NCBI RefSeq assembly: GCF_002368395.1
Contig: NZ_AP018254.1
Location: forward strand, 1,674,001 to 1,738,000
DNA: 64,000 nt
Direction of reading: 5' to 3'
DNA from: Calothrix sp. NIES-3974
GTDB taxonomy: Bacteria; Cyanobacteriota; Cyanobacteriia; Cyanobacteriales; Nostocaceae
Of the stretch, positions 1 to 8,589 are shown in pieces (the stretch's first letter is position 1; every line of letters begins with the position of its first letter). The translations under genes and the position numbers were made by a program. Under the pieces are notes generated by a model. The model saw only the letters and a list, made by a program, of their open reading frames with translations. It ran no database searches and was not told where the DNA came from.

Positions 1-1346
1 CATTTTTCGCTAATTTGTGTCTGAGCGTCGATGATTGCATCTTTAAAATTTGCACCACTAAAATTAACTTCTATGAGGTTAGCATTCAAAAACTTTACAC
101 CCCTGAGATTTGCTGATTTTAAGTTAGCATGACTAAGATTAGCCCTACTTAATTTTGCATGACTAAGATTAGCTCCTTTCAAGTTAGCATGAGATAAATT
201 AGCACCACTTAAATCAGCTTCAACCAGTTCTACATCGACTAAGCTACTATTTTCTAACTGTGCATTATTGAGTTTAGCTTGAGTAAAATTAATCATATCT
301 AAAATCAAATTGCTCAGTATGGCATCCCTTAAGTCAGCAGCAAAAAAATTAGCACCACTTAAATCGACATCTTGGAAACTAATATTATGAAAAGTTGCAC
401 TACTCAGGTTCGCACCACAAAGCTTTGTTTGATATAAATTTGTACCAAAAAAAATAGCTCCAGAAAAGTCTACACCGTTAAGAGTTAGGTGACTCAGATT
501 TACACCACTGAGATTAGTACCAATAAAATTTGTATTACTAGGATAGGTTTCTTGAAAGTTAATAGAACTAAGTTCTGCATTTTCTAGATTTGTCTGGTTG
601 AGGATTGCTTGACTTAGGTCTGCGAAAGTCAGGTCTGCATAACTCAGATCCGCTTCGGTTAGGTTTGTACCTACTAATTTAGTATTTGTTAAGTTTGCAC
701 CCACTAATTTAGCATAACTCAGGTCTGCATAACTCAGGTCTGCATAGCAGAGATTTGCTTGACTTAAATCGGCATCTTTAAGTTGTGCTTTAATTAGTTT
801 TGCTTGATTTAAATCGGCATATTTGAAGATGGATTTAGACAAATTAGTACCACTAAAATTAGCTCTGGATAAATCCGCATTTGGTAATTTAATTTCTGAT
901 AAATCCCCTTTAGTTGCTGTTAAACCAGCTAAACTAACTCCATCTTCGTTTAAATCTTGAAGTGCTTGTACTCTCCCACCACTTCCTCCCTGACCTTCAG
1001 CTGAATTGATTAATTGCCAAGCTTCGTAATGATTACGTTTTTGCTGCTCAGGAAGATTAAAAATAAAAATAATTAAACCAGTTAAAATGCTTAACTGTTC
1101 GATCTTATCAAAAATATTATTACTTATATACGGTAGTAAATTCTCACACTCCCATGATGTCATATTTTTTTGGCATTTATAGAAAAGCTTATCACTCAAC
1201 ACTCTAATCGAAAAAATTGTTAAGAAAATGAGGGAAATAATCAAAACTATTTTTGATAGTTTTTTGAAGAATGTTGTAATTTTTTTAGTTCTCTTCTTAG
1301 AAGACAAGTCTTTTCTTTGATACTTTTTCTTGCTGTTTTTTTCCAA
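1..1346 (-). CDS. Pentapeptide-repeat protein, C-terminus cut by window edge
   Basis: The minus strand reads open from the window edge to a TTG at 1346, preceded by AAGAGG about eight bases upstream. The protein begins with a Lys-rich stretch, then one hydrophobic segment (IVLIISLIFLTIF, about residues 39-51). A linker containing LPEQQKRNHYEAWQ follows. From about residue 150 to the edge it is uninterrupted A(D/N)LXX pentapeptide repeats (LSGANL, LSHANL, LSYADL). Pentapeptide repeats fold into a right-handed quadrilateral beta-helix, and cyanobacteria carry many such proteins of unknown role. The single N-terminal membrane segment suggests membrane anchoring. The TTG start is an inference; a downstream ATG (MTSWECEN) is possible. 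The family call is firm and the function unknown. Confidence 0.85.
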   Translation of the reverse strand, partial: MEKNSKKKYQRKDLSSKKRTKKITTFFKKLSKIVLIISLIFLTIFSIRVLSDKLFYKCQKNMTSWECENLLPYISNNIFDKIEQLSILTGLIIFIFNLPEQQKRNHYEAWQLINSAEGQGGSGGRVQALQDLNEDGVSLAGLTATKGDLSEIKLPNADLSRANFSGTNLSKSIFKYADLNQAKLIKAQLKDADLSQANLCYADLSYADLSYAKLVGANLTNTKLVGTNLTEADLSYADLTFADLSQAILNQTNLENAELSSINFQETYPSNTNFIGTNLSGVNLSHLTLNGVDFSGAIFFGTNLYQTKLCGANLSSATFHNISFQDVDLSGANFFAADLRDAILSNLILDMINFTQAKLNNAQLENSSLVDVELVEADLSGANLSHANLKGANLSHAKLSRANLSHANLKSANLRGVKFLNANLIEVNFSGANFKDAIIDAQTQISEK

Positions 1347-2293
1347 TTTTATACCTCTTGGGAAATCATTAATTATTCTGTCTACCGTCAAAACTATCCA
1401 ACCCAATACTGATACCTGTATTTCTCACAAATTCCTAAAACCTACAGGGAGTAGAAGGAAAATCAATCCTTCACTCAAGACTTATAACCTACTCGTAAGA
1501 AATCTGGGTGATAGCAATTCTAAAAATCTTTGTGACATCTAGCAATCCTAAGTCAGTTGTACATGCTACCCCTTTCCAGGAATTGATTTCAGGTGCTCCT
1601 GCGTTCACTAATCATTTAGGATTACTACATACAGGACTTATCTTGACATGTCAATAACACGTTACCGCCAGAGAGAGCTAACCCCATATTGGCCTACATA
1701 CAGGACTTATCTTGACATGTCAATAACACATATCTACAACACTGTCGATATTGTCAAATGTATTACAAAATATATTCTGTATAGATACACAAAAAACGCG
1801 ATCGCAATCCTTCTCAACAAGAATCACTGATTACTGCTGGTGATTTCTAAATGAATGCACATATCTCATCTCGATGTGTAGTATACTCGTGCAGCACAAA
1901 ATTACAAAGTATGCTTTTAAACAAAGTTGATGTAATTTTCATGTATTTTACATATGGTCAAAATTCCATCGAGAGGATTGACATATATCTGTCGCTTCCA
2001 CTTCCTCTAGACTAAAATGTGGTACGCGAATGGTAGGAAGGGTAGGCGATCGCATGATGGTTATTATTCTATAAAAATTCCAACTAAATTCTCTCAATTC
2101 TGAATGTGAACTTTTTCTCAAGCTATTTCTTATCCACAAAAAGCATAATTTTATACAAAAAATATCCTGATTTCCAGATCCATTCGACGTTTAAAAATAA
2201 ATATGTATAAAAAAGCTATAGTTTATCGTTGCTTTTTTCTATATCTATATATAGGTCTCAGGGAAAAACTATAAAATTACTTTATATAAAGCT
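1347..2293. other. Gene-free stretch with dispersed repeats
   Basis: No convincing gene. Around 1427-1505 lies one copy of a dispersed element (TTTCTCACAAATTCC followed by a GGGAGTAG-type block) that recurs in several other gaps of this window. At 1625-1729 there is a 36-bp tandem-spaced direct repeat, annotated separately. The remainder is AT-rich and unremarkable. Confidence 0.6.
1625..1729. repeat. 36-bp direct repeat pair, each with a perfect 12-bp palindrome
   Basis: Positions 1625-1660 and 1694-1729 are identical over 36 bases, beginning CTACATACAGG. Each contains the perfect palindrome TTGACATGTCAA. The copies are 69 bp apart start to start. It could be a recently duplicated small dispersed repeat or a paired protein-binding site. 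No adjacent gene decides between these. Confidence 0.8.
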
Positions 2294-2485
2294 ATGCCAT
2301 TAAGTCGCATTCATCTAATTACATGTATCCGTGACTACACTTTAGCCGTATTTTGCCAACAAAGTGACGATTGGGAATTTCAAATTATTACTACGGGTGG
2401 AGAAGTATTTGGCGACAATAAGGTTTACTGTACCCAGGTAGCAGCAGAGAACGCTGGACGGAATCTGTTGGGTCGAATTGATTAG
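2294..2485 (+). CDS. Small hypothetical protein (63 aa)
   Basis: A 63-residue reading frame starts MPLSRIHLITCIRDYTLAVF and ends NLLGRID. It has a regular mix of hydrophobic and charged residues and a GGEVFGDNKVY segment, which looks like real soluble protein and not a chance frame. There is no signal peptide or membrane segment, and no strong ribosome site is visible before the ATG. It stands alone between gene-free stretches. Function is unknown. Conservation among cyanobacteria would decide whether it is real. Confidence 0.5.
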   Translation: MPLSRIHLITCIRDYTLAVFCQQSDDWEFQIITTGGEVFGDNKVYCTQVAAENAGRNLLGRID

Positions 2486-3301
2486 GTAGGTACATCCTCT
2501 ATATTTTACACCCAGAGCATATCCTCCAAATCAATATTCACAGAAGTTGAAAAAAAGAATGACGACAGATAAATTTGTATTTGTAGAGATGCAATATATT
2601 GCGTCTCCGATTGCTGTAAGGAAGCAGGAAAGGTGTGCATATATTCACCAGACGTAAACATGATTTGAGTTTGAAGTTTTGCAAAGTTGTTTATCAAAAA
2701 ATATCTTGAAAGACAGTGAATCCACGAATATATTTACTGAATTTTAGATTAGATACCAGAGAATTACGTAAACATATCGATGTAATGTGAATGGCTTGTA
2801 GGTAATAATGCAATGGTGAGTGATATTTATAATGTAATTTATAGATATCCTACCTATTTTTTGTGAGCGCACGTCTAATGAAGTCTGATTTTACTTGTAT
2901 ATGTTTAGGACTTAGTCACTTATTCACGACAAAACAAGACTTTGAGATTGATTCCTTACGACCCTACAGTCGATCCGCTACGCATCTACGCAATGACTTA
3001 ACTGCGTTGTGATTGCGTAATTCTTGATGTTCTTGTATTTATAAGATTCAGAATTGTTCATGTAGACCCATGAGTAGTGAGTCTAGATAGGTGTATAGAT
3101 TTTCCTCTACAGCTATTGCCATTGTGTCATCGTTTTAACTCTTAAAAAATCAAAATTATGTTTGTTCAAAATTAGAGTTGTAGGGTCAAGTAGTAGTCTT
3201 AAATTATTACAAAAACTAGTTATTCTTGAATAGCAGTATTTAGATTATCGTTCTACGGAAATGAATATCCCTAATTCCAATCATCATAATTTGTAAATAA
3301 C
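2486..3301. other. Gene-free stretch with a palindromic repeat
   Basis: No gene is supported. A degenerate copy of the GTAGAGACGT-type palindrome sits at 2583-2609. Around 2940-3000 is a piece resembling the repeat found at 20651-20797 and 42325-42437 (ACCCTACAGTCGATCCGCTACGC). The remainder shows no structure I can name. Confidence 0.55.
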
Positions 3302-3790
3302 ATGAATTTATCTGCTGTTAAGAAAACATCATTTTATCATCAATTCAATACCTTTACTGTCACTCGTAAGAATGTCAAAAAAATTCCCTTTGTTGAACTA
3401 TTCAGTGGCCGATTACAAGGGGTTATTTCCAGTGGTTCCGATATAGAAAGGGTGTATGTATCTTTCATTGAAGCTGGTACATTTAATTATTATTGTAGCA
3501 CCAACAATAATCGTCCTTGTGGTGGTTTAAACTCCTATTATCCTTGTAATCATATTCAAGCCTTATTAGAAGAGGCAATTAATAGTTATGGAGTGGAAGC
3601 TGTTGCTAAGTATTTAAAAGTTAGTAATCATGCAGAACAAGCAGCTGATATTAGAAAAGTTTTAATTGAGTCAGGTCATGTGCAGAAAGAACCTGCGAAT
3701 GAGGTATTTAGTCGTTTTTTGAATTATTTACGTTATTTAGAGTTGGAATCTTCTAGCTTACCGATTCCAGAAATGAATTGGTTTGTTTAA
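3302..3790 (+). CDS. SWIM-type zinc-binding protein (162 aa), first gene of MoxR/VWA block
   Basis: The central part has Cys65, Cys73, Cys82 and His84 in the arrangement YYCST...RPCGG...YPCNHIQALL. This matches the final CxH plus hydrophobic helix of SWIM zinc fingers (CxC...CxH), although the first CxC is reduced to a single Cys. SWIM domains bind zinc and are thought to mediate DNA or protein contacts. The rest is helical and ends in MNWFV. The gene leads a plus-strand run with an unknown gene, a VWA protein, a MoxR ATPase and a DUF5682-like protein. In E. coli a SWIM protein (YehQ) sits with YehL (MoxR), YehM and YehP (VWA). The SWIM call is an inference from the ligand pattern and from this company. 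Confidence 0.65.
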   Translation: MNLSAVKKTSFYHQFNTFTVTRKNVKKIPFVELFSGRLQGVISSGSDIERVYVSFIEAGTFNYYCSTNNNRPCGGLNSYYPCNHIQALLEEAINSYGVEAVAKYLKVSNHAEQAADIRKVLIESGHVQKEPANEVFSRFLNYLRYLELESSSLPIPEMNWFV

Positions 3791-3908
3791 AAGTTATAAA
3801 AATCCCCAATAATTACAATTAGTAAAACAAAAACAAAAATTCCTAACTTAGAATCAACAAAAAATATCACTCCCATCTCCTGTATTCTGTCCCCTACATT
3901 CTTATCCT

Positions 3909-5303
3909 ATGGCTTTTCCCGGTACTCTTAACCATCTTCCCGACGAAATTCAGTCAACACTGGATTTAATTGCTGAATTTGACCAATGTTTTTTAACGGG
4001 GTTTGCGAATTTAGAAACAAAGCAGCAAGAATCCTTGAATTCTTGGCAGAAAATTTTTATAGGAACACCTTTGGAAAAGCCGATAAATGATGCTTGTCAA
4101 GGGATTACTACAAATGAGTTTCAGGAAAAGTATTTTACAGCTTTAGCAGCAGCAAGGGTTGCTTTACAGGGTGCGATTTATGATGGATTACAAAATCAAA
4201 TTTGTGGTGTTTTGGGACGTTTACAAAATTCAGAAATACAACTTGAAGTTGATTCTGTTTCAACACCTGCGCATATTCCCATTTACCAAGAAAGTATACG
4301 TCAATGCTTGATGGAAGTAGCTTTAGTCGGCTTTAATCGTTTGGATAAATCTACTCTAGTACCATTTATTTCTACATTAGAACAAATTCAATCGGAACCA
4401 CTATTAATTCGTCAAGCAGCTTTATTAACTGGATATATGAATGAATTAATGTATCAAGTTCCCGTGACAGATAGTAATACTATTCCTCTATTTCGTTGGG
4501 TGGATTTATGGTCACAGGGGATGATGGGTGGTTTACGAAAGGTTGTACATCCAACTCCAAAAATAATTTCTGGAGATTTTATGGGTTTGGGGATGGATAT
4601 CAAAAGTCATGCAAATTTCGTTAGTTGGACAATTTATGGTTTATTAATGGGTGATTGTATAACTCAGGTGGCAAAAATTAATCAATCCGCTTATAAGGTG
4701 GATGCTATTTCCCATCAAGATATTTGGTTGCTATTTCCCCAAGCAAAACCTATTTTAGAAGCTTTTGGTAATCAACAAATATTAAAGTTGGAAAATATCC
4801 CCCTGTCACCGACGGGGGATTTAATTTGGAAAGGGGAAGGGGTATTGGGGGATAAGTATAAATTGATGGAAGTTGCAAAAGAATATTTTCAAGTTCAATC
4901 TGCTACGGAGGAAGCAAAAATTAGTAGTTTTTATCTGACACCAGATAGTCGTCATCCAATTCATATTGGTGAACCTGTATATTTAAGTAATTATCAAATT
5001 AATCAACAAGAGGGGGAAATTATCCTGGATTGGGAGGATAGCGGGAGTTTGAAAATAGATTGCGATCGCATGGGGAGTTTTTCGGATATTACGGCTGACA
5101 ATTTGCTTGCATCCAGTGAAATATTTGGATTGATGCGATTTGATAATTGTTGCTGGAGTGTCCAACCTTTGGCTGTGAATGTAAACAAAAAGGTGATTTA
5201 TACTGGACAGAATGTAGCTAAGTTTATTCAGGGTAAACCGAAAACAAATACGGTGGAAATTTTACAGGAACGTGCTAGTCGGTTGTTAAGGAAAAGTAAA
5301 TAG
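3909..5303 (+). CDS. Unrecognised 464-aa protein of the MoxR/VWA block
   Basis: I do not recognise this family. The protein is soluble in appearance, with no signal peptide or membrane helix. The first 200 residues look helical (LDLIAEFDQCFLTGFANLE; FTALAAARVALQGAIYDGLQ). A Gly-rich central segment follows (GMMGGLRKVVHPTPKIISGDFMGLGMD, given here in two parts: GMMGGLRKVVHPTP, then KIISGDFMGLGMD). The C-terminal part is beta-rich with acidic turns. It lies 118 bp after the SWIM-type gene and 85 bp before the VWA gene on the same strand, which suggests it belongs to the same functional unit. It may be a subunit or substrate-recognition part of the MoxR/VWA machine; that is inference from position only. 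E. coli yeh loci have no obvious counterpart that I can identify. Confidence 0.7.
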   Translation: MAFPGTLNHLPDEIQSTLDLIAEFDQCFLTGFANLETKQQESLNSWQKIFIGTPLEKPINDACQGITTNEFQEKYFTALAAARVALQGAIYDGLQNQICGVLGRLQNSEIQLEVDSVSTPAHIPIYQESIRQCLMEVALVGFNRLDKSTLVPFISTLEQIQSEPLLIRQAALLTGYMNELMYQVPVTDSNTIPLFRWVDLWSQGMMGGLRKVVHPTPKIISGDFMGLGMDIKSHANFVSWTIYGLLMGDCITQVAKINQSAYKVDAISHQDIWLLFPQAKPILEAFGNQQILKLENIPLSPTGDLIWKGEGVLGDKYKLMEVAKEYFQVQSATEEAKISSFYLTPDSRHPIHIGEPVYLSNYQINQQEGEIILDWEDSGSLKIDCDRMGSFSDITADNLLASSEIFGLMRFDNCCWSVQPLAVNVNKKVIYTGQNVAKFIQGKPKTNTVEILQERASRLLRKSK

Positions 5304-5388
5304 GGGTGTTATATATTTGGTGCTAAAGCGCTACTACAAGCTTTATTCTATGACTAATATATCAAAATCTAAAATCTAAAATCCCAAG

Positions 5389-6882
5389 ATGGAATCAGCA
5401 ATTATTCAACGTCGTCAAGTGATTTATTGGCGATTATTAACGGCAATGTTTAGTTTGGATGAACAGGGTGAAAATTTTCATCGGATGTCTGCTGAAATTG
5501 TGGATGAATTAGGTTTACCACAGTTAATTCTTGACCCCGATATTAGTATTGATGATTTATTGCGTCGCCATCCGGAATTAGTTCCAGATTTTCAACAGAG
5601 GATTATTCCGGAAGAGGTGATAGAAGGATTAGAGGAAAACTCACAAAATCAAGAATTAGCAGCAACAGAAAAGTATAGTTTGCGACGGGGGTTAGTTTTT
5701 TCTAAAATGCTTTTAAATGCATTTGGACCAAATACCCAAACCAATCAAGTAACAGCACAACAATATTCCCAATGGCTGAAAGATGTGGGATATTTGGAAA
5801 GAGCGCTTGGTTGTAATTTAAGAGGACAAGCACCTTCTATCGCTTCGGGACAAGGTAATTCAAAATTAGCTGGTAACTCTGGTGATTCCGGTCATTTTCA
5901 AAAAAGTGGAAAAACTGGTCAAGCTCAAAATGGAACTGGGGGAAGTAGTGCTAGTTTAGGAAAAGGTTCTGGTTTCAATATTACTGAAGAACAACTGCGG
6001 GAAACTTTAACAGCTTTGGAAGGGGAATTAATTCAAAAAATGGCTTTACGGGAGGTTCTTCAGGATAACCATCTCGCTAGTCAAATTACTCCTTCAATGG
6101 CTATAGTTGAACAGCTTTTACGAGATAAGGGTAATTTGTCAGGAACTGCTTTGAAAAATGCAAAACGATTAATTAAGGAGTATATTGACCAACTTGCAGA
6201 GGTATTACGGTTACAGGTTGCACAAACGGTAACGGGTAAATTGGATTATTCTGTCCCTCCAAAACGGGTGTTTCGGAATTTGGATTTAAAACGCACAATT
6301 TGGAAAAATTTAACGAATTGGAATCCGGATGAACAAAGGTTATATGTAGACCGACTTTACTATCGTCATGCTTCTAAAAAGAAGATACCAACACGAATGA
6401 TTGTGGTTGTGGATCAATCGGGTTCTATGGTGGATGCGATGGTGCAATGTACGATTTTGGCTTCAATTTTTGCTGGTCTTCCCAATGTGGATGTGCATTT
6501 AATTGCTTTTGATACTCAAGTTATTGATTTAACCCCTTGGGTGAATGATCCATTTGAGGTGTTGTTACGGACTAACTTGGGTGGTGGGACTTATATTTAT
6601 AGTGCATTACAAGAAGCTGCACAGAAAATTTTATCTCCACAAAATACAGCTTTGGTTTTGATTTCTGATTTCTATGAAGGAGGTAGCGACCAGGTTTTAT
6701 TTGATTATATTAAATCCTTGAAGGAGTCGGGTGTACATTTTATTCCGGTGGGTGCGGTGATGAGTAGTGGTTATTTTAGTGTGAATCAATGGTTTCGGGA
6801 TAAATTAAAGGAGTTGGGTACACCAATTTTAACGGGAAGTCCGAAAAAGTTGATTCAGGAGTTGAAGAAGGTGATTGTTTAG
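5389..6882 (+). CDS. VWA-domain protein of the MoxR/VWA block (YehP-like)
   Basis: A 497-aa protein. Residues 1-145 are helical. Residues 150-197 form a Gly/Ser/Gln-rich linker. A long helical segment runs to about 335. A von Willebrand factor A domain follows, with the MIDAS motif DQSGS at 342-346, a later Thr in GGGTYIYSAL, and Asp in LISDFYEGG. VWA domains bind Mg2+ and a partner protein and typically pair with MoxR AAA+ ATPases, as here with the next gene. Layout and length resemble YehP/CoxE-type proteins. The metal-site residues are intact, so the protein is probably active. The stop codon overlaps the first base of a palindromic repeat. Confidence 0.85.
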   Translation: MESAIIQRRQVIYWRLLTAMFSLDEQGENFHRMSAEIVDELGLPQLILDPDISIDDLLRRHPELVPDFQQRIIPEEVIEGLEENSQNQELAATEKYSLRRGLVFSKMLLNAFGPNTQTNQVTAQQYSQWLKDVGYLERALGCNLRGQAPSIASGQGNSKLAGNSGDSGHFQKSGKTGQAQNGTGGSSASLGKGSGFNITEEQLRETLTALEGELIQKMALREVLQDNHLASQITPSMAIVEQLLRDKGNLSGTALKNAKRLIKEYIDQLAEVLRLQVAQTVTGKLDYSVPPKRVFRNLDLKRTIWKNLTNWNPDEQRLYVDRLYYRHASKKKIPTRMIVVVDQSGSMVDAMVQCTILASIFAGLPNVDVHLIAFDTQVIDLTPWVNDPFEVLLRTNLGGGTYIYSALQEAAQKILSPQNTALVLISDFYEGGSDQVLFDYIKSLKESGVHFIPVGAVMSSGYFSVNQWFRDKLKELGTPILTGSPKKLIQELKKVIV

Positions 6883-6908
6883 TAGAGACGTAATATATTA
6901 CGTCTCAC
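6882..6908. repeat. GTAGAGACGT-type palindromic repeat
   Basis: Inverted repeat with arms GTAGAGACGTAAT and ATTACGTCTCAC around a TA centre, starting on the last base of the VWA stop codon. It is one of more than ten copies in the window. At this position, in a gap between two genes that probably work together, it could form a hairpin in the transcript. Confidence 0.8.
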
Positions 6909-7052
6909 ATTCTGGATGTGTCGAAAATAATGTATATATATGATTACATAAAATGATTGCAGAAAAATATCAAAAAATATGCTGAAAATCTAACCTAATT
7001 CTCACTAGATTATCCTCTATCCTGTATTCTCGAAAAAAAGGAGTTCAATTAA

Positions 7053-8228
7053 ATGCCTAGAACTAAAAATAATACTGTGAAAGCAATCCCAGAAAATAAC
7101 AATCAAGCTGCTCAACAAGATGTAATCCTACGTCAACCTGCGGAATTAAAATATCGGGAAGAGTTGGATTATTTAGCATCCATTGATGACGGGACAAAAC
7201 CCTTTAATTGGAAATTGTCACCGCAAATGGTACGAACTTTTGTGTTAGGAAGTACACCTTCCCAGAAACTAGAACGAGTAATTGAACAAAAATGGTATGG
7301 CGATCGCGCGATCGCTGAACGAGCAATCGTCACTCTTGCTTCCGATCGGGGGTTGCTATTGATTGGAGACCCTGGTACTGGTAAAAGTTGGTTAGCGGAA
7401 CTTTTAGCAGCAGCTATTTGTGGTAATTCTACCTATGTTGTCCAAGGAACTGCGGGAACTACGGAAGACCAAATTAAGTATTCTTGGAATGTGGCGATGG
7501 TAATTGCTGCTGGTCAATCGCGGGATTCCCTGATTCCTTCCCCCATGATGGCGGCAATGCAAAACGGAGCTATGGGTCGATTTGAAGAGTTGACCCGGTG
7601 TACTTCTGATGTCCAGGATGCGTTAATTTCTATACTCAGCGAAAAGTATATTTCCATACCAGAATTAAAAGATGATAATGTGGTGTTTGCCCAACCAGGA
7701 TTTAATATAATTGCCACAGCTAACAGTCGCGATCGCGGTGTGAATGAATTGTCGTCAGCACTGAAGCGACGGTTTAATTTTGTACATATGCCGGTGGTAA
7801 CGAATAGGAAGCAGGAGAAGGAGATTATTCTGTTCCGGACGAAGGAGTTAATGAACCGTCATGGTTTTGAAGTGGAGGTTCCTCCGACATTGTTGGATGT
7901 ATTATTACAAACCTTTGCAGATTTACGGGAAACCAGTAATGCTGCGACTTCTGATGAGCAAAAGCTGGAATCGGCTTTATCTACAGCTGAACAGATTGGT
8001 GTTTTAGAAGATGCGATTTTACACAGTCGTTACTTTGGATCAACAAGTTTAGAAGCAGGAACCCTCGCGCGATCGCTGGTGGGAACTTTGGTACGTCGTT
8101 TACCGGAGGATATTTCGGTAATTAACCAGTTTTGGCATAGTGTGGTCGAAAAACGCACTCAGGAAGCGAAAACATCGGAATGGAATGAGTTTCTCCAAGG
8201 AGGTAAGGAAGCTATGGGACTGAAGTGA
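7053..8228 (+). CDS. MoxR-family AAA+ ATPase of the MoxR/VWA block (YehL-like)
   Basis: A 391-aa protein. Residues 1-75 are an N-terminal extension. The AAA+ core has Walker A GDPGTGKS at 105-112, a Walker B-like segment MGRFEELTR around 174-182, sensor 1 ATANSRD at 221-227, and the arginine-finger region SSALKRRF near 234-241. Walker B has Glu-Glu in place of the usual Asp-Glu, also seen in some YehL-type members; the catalytic Glu is kept. MoxR ATPases act as chaperone-like remodelers together with VWA proteins. A strong AAAGGAG stands before the ATG. It lies between the VWA gene and the DUF5682-like gene, the standard company for this subfamily. Confidence 0.9.
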   Translation: MPRTKNNTVKAIPENNNQAAQQDVILRQPAELKYREELDYLASIDDGTKPFNWKLSPQMVRTFVLGSTPSQKLERVIEQKWYGDRAIAERAIVTLASDRGLLLIGDPGTGKSWLAELLAAAICGNSTYVVQGTAGTTEDQIKYSWNVAMVIAAGQSRDSLIPSPMMAAMQNGAMGRFEELTRCTSDVQDALISILSEKYISIPELKDDNVVFAQPGFNIIATANSRDRGVNELSSALKRRFNFVHMPVVTNRKQEKEIILFRTKELMNRHGFEVEVPPTLLDVLLQTFADLRETSNAATSDEQKLESALSTAEQIGVLEDAILHSRYFGSTSLEAGTLARSLVGTLVRRLPEDISVINQFWHSVVEKRTQEAKTSEWNEFLQGGKEAMGLK

Positions 8229-8589
8229 TTTTGGATTGGGGAGTAGTTGTGATCAACTGTGTACACCAATTAATGAATGAAAGAGGTTTTTAAAAATAAT
8301 CCTGATTTATCATTCTGGAAAACTAAAAATCAAATGCAATCTGCAAACTTCATACAGGAAGTAAATTTGAGCATTGATTTCCTGACAAAAACTAATTATT
8401 TTTCAACATTCCTATGTCATTTGAAGAAAACCGAATTATGGAAATCGAACTAATACCGATTCCAAAAATGTTTGCAATATACCCAGAATATGAGACGTAG
8501 CATCGCTACGTCTCTACAAAATTCATCCGTCGCATTCTTTTCTCAAATTGGTATAAAACCCAACTTCTCACCAACTCCTAATTCCCACC
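8229..8589. other. Intergenic gap holding a miniature element (8453-8554)
   Basis: No gene. Positions 8453-8554 start with ATACCGATT and end with AATTGGTAT, an imperfect terminal inverted repeat. The interior contains a copy of the palindrome GAGACGTAGC/GCTACGTCTC at 8492-8517. This looks like a small non-autonomous element carrying, or hit by, the palindromic repeat, and it separates the MoxR gene from its presumed partner. Confidence 0.6.

Noticed and set aside
1330-1830. Plus-strand open frames of 60-70 codons
   Set aside because: They run over the dispersed repeat, the 36-bp direct repeats and the start region of the minus-strand pentapeptide gene.
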